Positions 45,301-56,599 of a DNA stretch of 64,000 bases are shown one piece after another. Under the pieces are notes generated by a model. It did not search any database and had not been told where the DNA came from. It worked only from the letters and a program-made list of their open reading frames with translations. The stretch spans positions 25,520,501 through 25,584,500 of the forward strand of contig NC_084892.1 in the NCBI RefSeq assembly GCF_958979055.1, given 5' to 3'. A program made the position numbers and the translations under genes. Source of the DNA: Alnus glutinosa (lineage: Eukaryota; Streptophyta; Magnoliopsida; Fagales; Betulaceae). Each line of letters opens with the position of its first letter. Positions within the stretch are counted from its first letter, which is position 1.

Positions 45301-47442
45301 GTATGTGGCGGTGGCTGTGGCTGTGGCTGTAACTAACCTCTACCTCTACCCCTACCACTGGTACCCCTACCCCTTCCCTTACCCCTTCCTCTAGACGATG
45401 CAACAGTGGTCTGTGAGGTGTGATGGGAAATTGAGGGCTGCAAAATGGTTGTTTACCTTATGAGGGTTAGTGGCAAATGTAATGTAAATGATGGAAAAGT
45501 TATGACATGAAAAAGTTACCGGTTCAGAATCAACTGTAGATTGGGGATTCAATTCAGTGTCAACTGTAGAATGGGGATTCGGTTCAGTAGATTGCACCTA
45601 CCACTTTAAAAAAACAAATGTCAACATAATGATTAAGCATCACATTGAATACCAACAAACAAACCCTAAAACTGTCAAAGGAATTTACCTCACTCCTACG
45701 AGATCCTCTATAATTAACTGCTTCTATTCTTTTGGGGGGGACATGTTCTTAGGTTGTGTCCAGTACCCCTACATCTGGAACATCTCATAGTAACCCCACC
45801 CTTTCTTTATCCTGTATTGATTTTTGGGCTCCTCTAGTCCTCACTACTCTCGGCCTTTCAAGTTGTATTCTAACCACTGGTGGGTCTACATGCAAGCCAT
45901 TTGTCTTAGTCCACTATTCTTCACTAGGCATGGGATACACGACATGTCCATATGCCTTTTTAAGCATATCCACAGTATACCAATCAGAAACATAGTCAAC
46001 AGGTTTTGCACTATCTTTCCATATTGCACATATTGTGTGTGCACATGGGATTCCCGTCATGTCCCATTGTCTACACCCACATGTTCTTCTAAGTTTCTAA
46101 CCAAGTTAACCACATGTTGTTTCTGCTTGTCTGTCACTTCAAAAAACCCATCCCCAGCATACACTCCATTGCAATGACTAGCATCTCGTGAGAGTTCATC
46201 TAACCGTTCCAAAATTTTTGGACAAATCCTGCCATCCATTTTTATGATGCCTTCCCGCTTCTTTTGGTATCTCTTCATCAATTTTTTTCTCAACATTTTC
46301 ATCAACGATATTATTGGTAGGTCACATTGTTTCACAATCCAAGCATTGAAACATTCTGAGAGGTTGTTCACAATTAAATCGCACTTAGGGAAGATACTGA
46401 ACCAAGCCCTTGACCACATACTTGGGTCAATCTTGGACAGGTAATCATACGCATCCGGGCTTATCCCCTTTAGTTCCTCCATTTCTCTAGACCACTCAGC
46501 CTCTATGTAAGCGGCAACCATGCTCCAGAGCTTCTCCTTCAATGCCAAACCTCTGTGATCTACATCTCTATAGTTTGCGTACAAATGTCTACAACAAATT
46601 CGATGCTCAGCATCGGGAGCCACCACTTCCAAACTCGGGACCAGACCCTGCGCAGAGTAAAATTAAAATGCCAGGCATAACATTGATTGTATCATTAAAA
46701 AAATAAAAAAAAAAAATAAAAAAAAAAATTAATTGATTAAAGAAATATGTAATTGGTACTTTACCTTCTGACAATAGGTGCCAAGATCCGATAACAAAGC
46801 CTCTAAAAACCAAGTCCAACTGTCTTTGACTTCTGCTTCTACCACTGGATACATCTGATTATTTATATCCCTCGAAATGGCAGCCAAAAGTTGGCCCTTA
46901 TGTGGAGCTTTCAAGAAGCACCCATCCAAGCCAATGATGGGCCTACAACCAGCAAGAAAACCGTTTTTCATGACGGCTAAGGAGAAGTACAACCTTTAAA
47001 ATTTTGTGAGCTTATCGGATAATAGCCTCTCTATTTTCATCATTACACAACTGCCAATATTTGTTCTCCTGATTGTCTCACAAAAGTCCCACAGCTTCTT
47101 GTATTGGTCATTCACTTTGCCACGTATCTTGTCTTTTGTAAGTCTTTGAGCCCGGTACAACCTATGCTCCTTCACATCTACACCCCATCTTTCTTTCACT
47201 GTCTTTACCATTGCCTTTACAGGCATGTTGGGTTGTACTCTGAACTTCTCAATCAACTTATCCGCAATCCAAGACGATTTCAAAATAGAATTCTTGTGTT
47301 TCCTCCTACAATTGTGTACGGACTGAACTGATCGAACTTCGAAGGATTCCTTATCCTTGCACTTGCGCCCATAAATCCTATATTTGCAACATGTATCCTT
47401 GCATACCACTATACATTTCGCCAAACTTGTAAAATCTGCCAA
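45301..47442 (-). pseudogene. MuDR-type MULE transposase, decayed
   Basis: The minus strand reads in order as follows. VVCKDTCCKYRIYGRKC, the N-terminal zinc-binding/DBD block (about 47400). IGLDGCFLKAPHKGQLLAAI with the first catalytic Asp (about 46925) and DSWTWFLEALLSDLG. After a gap with intron-like borders (46769 to 46654), GLVPSLEVVAPDAEHRICCRHL. Then NNLSECFNAW with the catalytic Glu. Then the SWIM finger CGCRQWDMTGIPCAHTICAI (about 46080). Then a zinc knuckle CSRCRGTGHNLRTC and an Arg/Gly-rich tail. Stops lie at 46993 and in the region after SWIM; frameshifts precede SWIM and the knuckle. The usual segment with the second catalytic Asp before QKGL is missing. The piece continues to 41.3 kb across solo LTR 1 and to 56.0 kb across the copia-like insertion. 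It is not active. Confidence 0.9.
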
Positions 47443-48652
47443 ACTTCAAATGTTGATTTCAAAATTTGAAGAAATTAAGATGTTGGAAGATGAGACGTTT
47501 GGAGAGTTTTACTCCAAGATGAGTGACCTGAGAAACTCCATGGTGAGTCTTAGGAAGCCTATCTCGGATGTAAAACTCATCCGAAAAATTCTCAAATCTT
47601 TGCCCGAGTGTTTCAGGATCAAGGTAACGACAATTGAGGAAAGCAAGGATCTTGAAGAGATGAAGATTGAAGAGCTGGTGGGATCTCTTCAAACGTATGA
47701 GCTGTTTCTGCCCCTGGTCAAGAAGTTGAAGACCATTGCCATAAAGGCTTCCAAGAAGAAGGTAGAAGCTTCATCTGAAGATGACTCTGAGGAGGAAGAA
47801 AAAGCTACTGCTATGTTAGCCAAGAATTTTAGAAGACTAATAAAAGATGATCGTTTTAAAAAGAAGTTTTCTGAAAAGGTGAAGAAAGCTCCCAGAAAAG
47901 CTAAACCTGAGGAATAAGAAAAGAAGGATCCCAGAGGGCCCAGATGTTTTGAATGCTCGGGTTTTGGGCATATCCGAGCCGATTGCGGGAATCTTAAAAA
48001 GGGCAAGGGGAAAGCTTACAATGTGACTCTGAGTGACGAGTCAGAAGAAGAAGCTTCAGAGTCCGAGAAATTTCTAGCCTTTGTGGCTCCGCTCGTTGAA
48101 GAAGGGGACTTTTATTACTCTGAGCAAAGTGACAATGGAGAAGAGCTTAAGGAGGCTTACAAGACACTCTACATAGAGTATGAGAAGCTGAGGGAAGGTT
48201 GTAAGCAGCATCTTTATGATTTGAACAGTTTGCAGACTGAGAAGAGTTCATTGTTGCTCAAAATACAGAAGCTCGAGGAAAAACTACTAGAGACGCAGCT
48301 CCAGTTAGAAAGAGTCACTGATGAGAAGCTAACTCGAATGCTATCTATCCAGAAGAGCCCAACTGACAAGACCGGTCTCGGGTATGTTGCTCCCTCTTCT
48401 GATGCTCCCTCTACCTCAAAGACTGTATTTGTGAAACCTACAGTCCTAGAGCCTCCTCCCACTGTTAAAGATAAAGGGAAGGACAGGGTCAACGATAATG
48501 TTCCAGGCACTCAGAAGTCTCATTCCATCAGAAGACCTCCCATAAGCCATCACTGCGGTCTAAGTGGGCATGTTCGTCCTCAGTCTTCCCTCCTGAAAGC
48601 TCAGAAAGCCAAGGCCAAGAAAAAAGTGCCCCGACAGGTTGATCATGGCACT
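47443..48652 (+). pseudogene. Copia-like gag, first part (5'-truncated, cut by solo LTR 2)
   Basis: Reads AKLQMLISKFEEIKMLEDET and LRKPISDVKLIRKILKSLPE, the UBN2-type gag block of plant Ty1/copia elements. A stop at about 47918 is followed in the same frame by CFECSGFGHIRADC, a CCHC zinc knuckle. A coiled-coil region (48150-48340) and a second, damaged knuckle (HHCGLSGHVRPQSS) follow. The first part of gag and the 5' LTR are missing; the left border abuts the MULE sequence near 47442. Coding resumes at 52815 after solo LTR 2. Confidence 0.8.
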
Positions 48653-49060
48653 TGTGAAGACCAAGAAAATAAATAGGGGTTTAGCAATTAATAAATAGTG
48701 TTTATAAAATTGATGGGATTAATAATTAGATTCTAAGTGATATTTATAGTATTTAAATTAAAAAGTGTATGGATAGAGAGTAATTAAATTAAATATGGGA
48801 TTGAATATTAGTTGACAAAAGATAGAAATAAACTTAGATGGGGTCCTACTGTAATTAATAGTAGTAGAAGGCTTTAAATAAAAGGAAATCCCTCCCAGCC
48901 ATTCACAACTTGCCACGTGTCTCTTATCCTTTTATTTTCTTTCTTTTCCTCTCTCTTCCTCCCTCACGCACGGATCCTTTTCCTTCTTTCTTCTCTTTTC
49001 TTCTTCTTTCTTCGTTCTTCCTTTTGCCCAAGCACAGATAGAGAGGCGAGAGAGAGAGAG

Positions 49061-49095
<35 letters not shown>

Positions 49096-52000
49096 TGAGA
49101 CAGAGAGTGAGATTGAGAGATAGAGAGAGACGAGAGAGAGAGAGTGAAATTGAGAGACAGAGAGATTGGAAGGGAGAGATCAGGAGGATCCGAGAGAGAG
49201 ACCCGGTGAAGCAAGGGGAAACGATCGTTGGTGGGTCGCCACCAGTGAACTCAGGCGAGGTAGAGATGACTTCCAGCTTGTGGGGTGCGTTTTTCCGGTG
49301 AAACCCGTGGAGCCCGTGACCCGCAACCCGCCAGACCCGAGAGAGAGAACCCGGGCGGTTCGTGGACCCGTGAGCTCAAACCCGTACGACCCGAGCAGCC
49401 CAGAACCCGACGGCTTGAAGGCTGGTCTTTCCGGTGAATTTCCGGCGGTCCAGTGGGTGTTTTCCGGCCTAACCCTGTAGATCCGTGACCCAGAACCGGT
49501 ACAACCCGTGACTGCAACCCAGTGACCCGCTGAACACATGTGGAGACCCGGTTCTTGATGTGTGTTTTCCGGCGATTCTAGCTCACTGATTCCAGTAGAT
49601 TTGCTATGAAAATCCTTGGGGTAATTTCTGACAACCTATGTTGATTTAGTTTTGGTATTTTACTCTTGGTTAGCTTATTGATGAGTTTGAGTATTTGGGG
49701 GTTCTTAGATCCTCTATTTAATTAATTGAAATCTGAAGTTGGTTGTTGATGGTTGTGTATTGGTTTCATGTTTCGGTTAAAGCAATGAAAACCCTTGTTT
49801 AAGGTGTGTAATATTTTGGAGAAGTATAGGTTGAAATAGGTATGTGATTCTTGGGAATTTTGGGTGTTTTGTATTATTGTTTCCTTGTTGGTCGTGTGGA
49901 CTGAATTGCATTATGAGCATATATGATCTTGAAAGTGAAGGGTGGTACTTGTTAGGAGATGTTAGTAGAAGTTATGGTTGATGGGATTATTTAAATTGGA
50001 GGTTAGTTATGGGAGCTTATGGCTAATGCTTTGAGGTAAAGTAAAAGAAGTTAGAAAAGGATTGAAATGTTTGAAGTTAAAAGTGTTTAGATCCTTATTA
50101 TGTAAATGGCCAACACGATTGAAATTGAGAATATGTTATTGCGATGTCTAAAGGAAATAGTTAAAGAAAGAATAAAATGGTAAAGTGTAATAAGTGGTAT
50201 GCATAGATCCACGTAAATAGCAAATTAAGCCTAAGTATGATGCTTGGCTTTGAGGTTAATGTATATGCCTCAAGCTTTAAGAATGTATATTATACTATGT
50301 GATCGTAAGTAGCTTAAAAAGAGCTATTAGATTAATATGTTGTATAAGGTTAAGGTTCTATAATCTAAACTATTTATATGGTTAGTAATTGAATAACTAA
50401 TGCACTTATTCATTTATATTAAAAGTACTTAAGTTTATTACTGAATTAGGCTTATGTGGATAAACAAACCATAAGCTTAATGTCTAATAATGATAGTAAG
50501 GTAACTTGGTATCCAATTTACTTATCTACGTACACTAAGTAATTTAGTGTATTAATGGACTAGGTTTAAGTATTGTATATGTATATGTATATATGTACAT
50601 ATATACATATGCATAAATATATATTGTTAACTTAGTAAATAAGCAACAAACCATTAATGAATTCACAATGATAATGTGATATAAAAATAATATGTAGGCA
50701 AATAAAATAGTAAATGCATCTCCTAATTAATAAGCAAGATGTAATAAGAACCTATAACCAATGATTAACTTAATAATAGTTTGGGATACCTAGCTAACTT
50801 TAGAAGCGAGTGATGTGACGTGTGAGCAAGAGGGTAGTTTCTGTGTCATAGAGTTTAGGTTCAATAGTATAGTCTAATGCTACCAATGTTTGCAGGATCG
50901 TGTTGTAATTGGAGACTTCAATGGGTTCTCCAATGTAGAGTTCGAGTAATTGGAATCCAGTGGGAGTTCGAGTCAGGAGTCTAATGCAGCCAAGGTGGGT
51001 ATTCCACTCACTGAGAAAATATATATTTTTATATGTATTGGATTGATAAAAATATATATATTGTTTATGAAACTGAACCAACCATATGATGAAATGTATA
51101 TGCTTTGAGATGACTTAGTAGTTTCGATTATGTTTAAACTATATCAATGATGTTTAAGAGATAGTGCAAGAGTGAAAAGTATTGACTAGATTTAAAGTGT
51201 TAAGTTCTGCGGTTGAGATTTAAATTATGCAAATTGTTTGAGAACATGTCATGTTGAAACTGCGTAGATTTGATAAAGAAACTAAGTTTTGAATGATTTC
51301 AAAGTGTTGGGTAAAATGCTGGATTTGTTTAGTTTTAAAAGGACGTGATTTAACAACTGCATGATTTCAGCGTGACACAGCAGTGCAATATATACTGGTC
51401 AAGCACGGAACATTGAGCATGTAGTATAGAGCATACATACCAGCAGTATCAGTATATCAGCAGTATAACAGTATCAGTAGCATATCAGTATATCAGCAGC
51501 ATAACAGTATCAGCAGCATATCAGTATTAGCAGCATAACAGTATCTGCAGCATATCAGTATCAGCAGCATTATTAGCCCCAGTTCATGCATAGCATATAT
51601 AGCATTGTTTTGTGAGAGAGGTTTTTATGTTATGAGTAGTTTTGCTAGAAGTATTAGTATGCATAAGAGTCTTCATGAAAAAGATCTTATGTATATTTCT
51701 ATCGGATAGTCATGTGTTAAGGTCATACATTGAACTTGAAAGTACATGGATACATGACTACCCAGGTGCGAGTAATGGCATGTCTATGAGTAGGAAGGTT
51801 GACTGTTCTTGTTCATTAGGAAAGACGTGTTAGCATGATTGAGTTTAACTCTAGTGCTCTCATGATCTACTGACGTCAAGGCACGAAGCTGGAATACGAT
51901 TAGAGATGGTGTTGCGAGTGTTTTGTTGAAGGATGTTATCCTAGTACGGAAAAGTAAGATGCCATGTTCTTTGCTTAAGACCTATGTGTATACGTGATAT

Positions 52001-52759
52001 CTGTGATGGAGTGATCGTGTGCACATATGTCCAAGCGACCGGTGAAAAGTATTATTATAGAGGGGTCTATATGTAGAAACTTCCAAGGAGGGATGTCTGG
52101 AACTTCTACATGTTTTCACAGCTATATAGTATGTTTTAAATGATTTCTGAATAGTCGGTGTTTGCTACATTAGCTGTTGGTAAATTGTGGCTAATATAGT
52201 GCTCGCACGACTAAAATAATATAAAGGTTGGTTCTTTGTGAAAACTCAGTTAGTCTTATACCACTGAGGTCTTAGTATGAGGTATACTAAGGCGGTGAAC
52301 TCATTATTTCACCTATGTGGATGTGGATACCACCACAGCCGTGTAGATGATGTTTCTTTGGCTGCAGGTACTACGGTATAGTCGATGGGTCGGTAGCAGT
52401 GTGCTTGAGATATTATGACTGAAGCTCACCGCGACGGTTGTAATTGTCGGACCACGGGTTGTCCACTATTTTATAGATTTGGTATGGATTGTGATGTTTG
52501 TGTCACATATTCTTTGTAAAGCTATAATAGTTTTGTAAATAATGTGTTAATAAGACATACAGATAGATGTTAAATGGCTCTTTGTTGTGATTAATTTGTG
52601 ATAGATGTATAAGTTGTAATTTTCTCTATTCAGATTTATGTTTTCCGCTGCATAGATAGATATATGTCATACTCTGATTATCGGGTACATGTTATGGGGT
52701 ATGTGCCATATGTTGGCTGAGCGACACGTAGTCATGCCACTGCGATGACTCGTTTTACG

Positions 52760-52801
<42 letters not shown>

Positions 52802-52809
52802 TCGTCACA
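48653..52809 (-). mobile_element. Solo LTR 2 (4157 bp) inserted in the copia-like gag
   Basis: On the plus strand it starts TGTGAAGACCAAGAAAATA and ends GGGTCGTCACA, with GCACT duplicated on both sides (48648-48652 and 52810-52814). Its ends match the reverse complement of solo LTR 1 (there TGTCCAAGAAAATA and GGGTCGTCACA), so it is the same family on the other strand. It is about 1.1 kb longer than LTR 1. In place of the 38-bp array its middle has a CAGTATCAGCAGCATAT-type repeat (51420-51580), a GA-rich microsatellite zone (49040-49190) and a GC-rich part with repeated ACCCG motifs (49240-49560). No internal retroelement genes are present. Confidence 0.87.
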
Positions 52810-52814
52810 GCACT

Positions 52815-53160
52815 AGACTTGCAGCCCAGTTCCAGACTCCATGGTATCAGGTCCCATACCATCAAGCACCAAGATATCAAGCTCCTTGGTCTCATGCACC
52901 ACGATACCAGGCATCTCAGCATCAGCAGCCTCAATAACGATTTCTACCTACCAATCACGGTGGCAACTCCAAGAACAAATCCAAGCAATTCAAGAGGCCT
53001 CAGAAGGTGAAAGAAGAGCAGTACCATAGTGAGCCACCTATCTGGATGCAGAGTATGATGGAGTGGATGATACAGTCCTACCAGCAACCACCTATAGGAA
53101 GACAGGCTTGGGTTAAGAAGGACAATCACCCTATGAGGGGGAATAGACGCACCTAGCAGG
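52815..53160 (+). pseudogene. Copia-like gag, C-terminal part
   Basis: Right of solo LTR 2 the gag frame continues with a Gln/His/Pro-rich stretch (PWYQVPYHQAPRYQAPW), an in-frame TAA after QHQQPQ, a basic block (NSKNKSKQFKRPQK) and the end WVKKDNHPMRGNRRT with TAG. The same ending (WVKKDETIHPMRG) is found on the minus strand at 61863-61900, so both belong to one family. Residues WMQSMMEWMIQS form a short hydrophobic helix also matched there. Confidence 0.75.
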
Positions 53161-54515
53161 TTCAGGTGTTCATGCCTAGGATTTGGTTCCTAATCCTACG
53201 ACAATAGGTTTGATTGTTTGCACTTCTACTTGTTATATTTGTGTGCTTACTATGCAATCTAGGAACCAATTTGTTTTGTTGTCTATGTCTCGTGAGAAAT
53301 CTTTGTAGGTACTTATTGGGGAAGACAGAAAAACCAAGTCGAGCGACAGTTTTTCTGTATTGGCATCATCAGGTTTGATCTTGCCTTGCATATGAGGTCA
53401 ATTCCATATTGCATTTTTTTAATTAAAAAAAAAGGGGTTTAGGAGTTTTGCTGCAGGGTAGTCATTTGCAAGGTATGTCAGCTTTCTCATGTATCTTTTA
53501 TGGTTTACTAGTTCATTGAGCTTTGATGTATTATGCTTACATGTGGCTGAGAACATAAGTCTGACATATGCAAAGATTTTCCTGCTCATTGTTTTGGTTG
53601 ATAATTGCTTGTCTCATGTGATGACGTCGTACACTATCACTACGCTCCCCAAAGGTGTGCATTTTTTCTTCTCTGACTTTTTGCTCCTAGAAATTCTGGA
53701 TAAGAGAAGAGATTTTTGATAAGATGGTCAAATTGACCACATGCTAGTTGAACCTATAACTTAAAAACTCTGGCATTCCCTCTAGATTGCAGCACCATAA
53801 GAATCAAGCAGTAAATCATATGAATTATGCGCTTTAATTGTATATTCACTGCTTATGTGCTGAATTTTGCTATATGCCTTGCCCTCTACGTGCAAGTAAA
53901 ACATTTACTTTGTCCTTCATGGTACAAGTAAAACAATTTTGCTATTTGACTTTTGACTAATCTTGCATTGATTTTCTCTCTTGTCTAGAAAATCTGGTTG
54001 CTTCTTGTCATATTTGTAAAAATCAAACCTTGTGGGAAAAGAGTCTTCACACACACACACACACGCATTGCATGAGTTGAGCAAGCTATTTTCATTGTTA
54101 TGCTTGCAGGATAATCTTTGTATATGTTATACTTGTCTAACAACTCCATGTTTGCATAAATCTAACTTGCTCCTTAACTGATTTCTCAAACGGATATACA
54201 TGCGTGAGCTACTATTCTTGTGAAGAACCTTACCTTGTTGTTTTTCCCTTTTTGCAAACGTTTTTTTTTTTTTTTTTAAGTCCATGCTGGTTTATTTTCT
54301 ACTCTGTTAAACTCTTGGACTCATATTACTCTGTTTACCCTAATCCTTTTGAGACCGTTAGGGGGAGTAATTTTTATTAACAGCTGGTTTTATTACTCTG
54401 TTTTACCCTTTGTCATTTTGTGAGAAAAATGGGGAGTAATTTTTATTTTTGGACCGGGAATGTATTTCCAAACCGGTCAAGTGATTTTTGTCACAGAATG
54501 GCCAAAGAGGAAGTT
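53161..54515 (+). other. Internal non-coding region of the copia-like element
   Basis: No gene. The order of this text is shared, reversed, with 60880-61860 on the minus strand (for example the AATCAAGCAGTAAATCATAT and GCCTTGCCCTCTACGTGCAA phrases and the (CA)n at 54050), so it is a real family region of unknown role. Where a pol gene would be expected there is only this. A polypurine tract (GGCCAAAGAGGAAGT) directly precedes the LTR. Confidence 0.6.
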
Positions 54516-55759
54516 TGTTAGTTTGTAATTGGCCTTATTCTGTTAGACAAAATCACTTGTTTGTAATGATGGTTTATAACAGGGATTTCACTATTCAGAA
54601 GTATTTCAGAGATTCTACACTGGTTACAAGTCAGAAGAATCAGTTCCCAGTCAGCCATCCGGACAACGTGTCATCCCGTCCGGACGCTCATCTGTCCATA
54701 GCTCCAGCGTCCGGACGACGTGCCATACCGTCCGGACTCCAGACAGACCAAGCATCATCCGTCCAAACGACGTGGACTTCCGTTTGGACCTTCCTCTATG
54801 TCGAGAAGCTTCTGTGCCAGCTTGCATCTGTCCGGACGACTCAGCAGCCCGTTCGAACCACGTCCAGTGATCGATCAGCTTCAGATTCTTTCCAAGTTCA
54901 AATAAGGGAAGATTGCTGCAACCGTCCGGACGCGCTTCTCCTTCAGGCAAGAATCACAATTCAAATACAATAGTCCGGATGCCTGCCTATCATGGTTTGG
55001 ACGCGCGCTCATCTGATATGGAAATTGCATGTTGAAGATTAACCGTCCGGACAGCCATCCCCCTTGGTCCCGAAGCGCGAAGTCTTATATGAAAATTACT
55101 TGCAGCGGACGTGCGACCGTCCGGATGACAGTGCCTCATCGTCCGAACGCGGCTATCAAACAAGAAAGATTTTCAGCGAAAATCTCAAAAATTCTGGTCG
55201 CATAGTTGTCCATCCGGACAGCCCATGTCCACCGTCCAGACGGCACCGATATATTTCACTGCAATCGCCCATTTGAACCTCATCCTATAAATAGAGGCGC
55301 CTGGGCATTGAGAATTGCAAGAATTCAGTATTGAATTTCTTCAGAGCTTAGAGAGTATTTTGTGAGATTATTGGAGCTAATCTATTCTCTCTATAGCCAT
55401 TATTGTGTGTTGTTGCTAAGCTATAAACTGAAGTCTATCTTAGGGGTCGGCCCTAAGATAAAGGATTCCGTTGAAGACCCCTTCAGGTAGGAGACCTGGT
55501 TAGGAAGCGTTCGTGTTGGATTACACGTTAGAGAGCAAGGTACGACCACTGCATCAGGGGTATGTGAGTGTTACTGCTTTGTATCTAGCTTTGTCTTCTA
55601 AATAGTGGATATCCTAGGTTTGGCTGCCCCGGATTGGTTTTTCTCATCTTGAGTTTCCACTTCGTCAACAAAAATTCTTGTGTTGTTTATTTTCCGCATT
55701 GTTATTTTTATTAACACTTTAAGCACACACTTGCCTGTTTATTTTAGAAGTCAATTTCA
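54516..55759 (+). mobile_element. 3' LTR (LTR A) of the copia-like element
   Basis: Begins TGTTAG after a purine-rich tract and ends near ..GTCAATTTCA, where MULE sequence resumes. It is homologous to LTR B (56600-57942) and LTR C (63074 onward), both on the minus strand. Relative to those it lacks about 9 bases close to its end. U3 (about 54650-55270) holds roughly 14 sites of the GTCCGGAC palindrome or near variants. A TATAAATAG box at about 55286 precedes a short leader, fitting the U3/R border. R-U5 includes GTAGGAGACCTGGTTAGGAA. Confidence 0.8.
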
Positions 55760-56010
55760 TTTACATCAATGTTGGATGTGATTAATTTCAACCCATTTCG
55801 AAGAGTACACCCCGGCAGTAAGTAATAAATCAAGTCCCCGGATTTGTAACCATAGCTTTTAGCAATATCTTCTACAGCTGAAAATGACACCCTATCATGC
55901 TGAATGGCATTCGTATACACATCAACATCTCCCCCAACATATGAATTCATGAATCTCCTATCTATGTAACCTCCATAAGGCACCTCAAATACGAACTCTC
56001 GTGTAGCCAT
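55760..56010 (-). pseudogene. MULE transposase gene: N-terminal exon
   Basis: The minus strand starts MATREFVFEVPYGGYIDRRF and continues YVGGDVDVY, then DIAKSYGYKSGD and YYLLPGCTLRNGLKLI, ending ..SNIDVNE at the junction with LTR A. This is the PB1-like N-terminal domain of MuDR-type transposases. The following linker and first part of the DNA-binding domain are missing between here and the block at 47442, so the copia insertion came with, or was followed by, a deletion. The rest of the same gene is at 45.3-47.4 kb. Confidence 0.8.
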
Positions 56011-56599
56011 CTTCACAACAAAACATAATAAATAAAGGAACAAGCAAATTGAATATCAAGTGAAAAGATGTGCGCATGTGAGTGACAAGCCATTTTTCAA
56101 ACTATTCTAAATCAAACACATTGAGTTATTATTATTTTAGTTATTATGATTTTTTTTCCTAAGTCTTTTTTCCTCTTTTCCGTTTTTTTTTCCCATGTTT
56201 TCACTATTTTGGTAAAAAAATTCAAATCAAGTATCCTAGACTAGATATCAGCCATTCAACCCAATTTCATAAAATACAAGCAAACTTATTTTTAGGGAAC
56301 CAAGTGTGTGTGTACAGATTTTAAGGGAACCAACAGTGTTAGTAACGTGTGTGTACAAACATGGTCCATTTTCAATCACAAGCCCATAACAACTGACCCG
56401 TTATTTTCACATTTTACAAAAGTCAATTTTCAATCAAGGGTACAGGAAAGTGTGGACAAAGGGACAGTGGATAATACAACTGACCCATGGCCATCTCTTA
56501 GGGGACCACTAAAAAATGGGACCAAATAAACAAACAAATCATATGCAAAAAGGATCGGCGTCCAATATACAAACAAGAATCATAAAGTGTGGTAGGTTC
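56011..56599. other. 5' flank of the MULE gene, no gene seen
   Basis: AT-rich DNA with GTGTGTGTACA twice (about 56303 and 56349) and no coding sense. By position it is the promoter side of the dead MULE. No terminal repeat matching 38885 could be found before the copia element begins at 56600. Confidence 0.4.

Noticed and set aside
48917-49539. Frames of about 100 codons over the GA-rich and ACCCG-rich part of solo LTR 2
   Set aside because: They follow from simple-sequence bias and overlap on both strands; no known domain and they lie inside an LTR.
54488-54973. 161-codon frame in LTR A
   Set aside because: It spans the GTCCGGAC array in U3 and is broken in the homologous LTRs B and C, so it is not coding.
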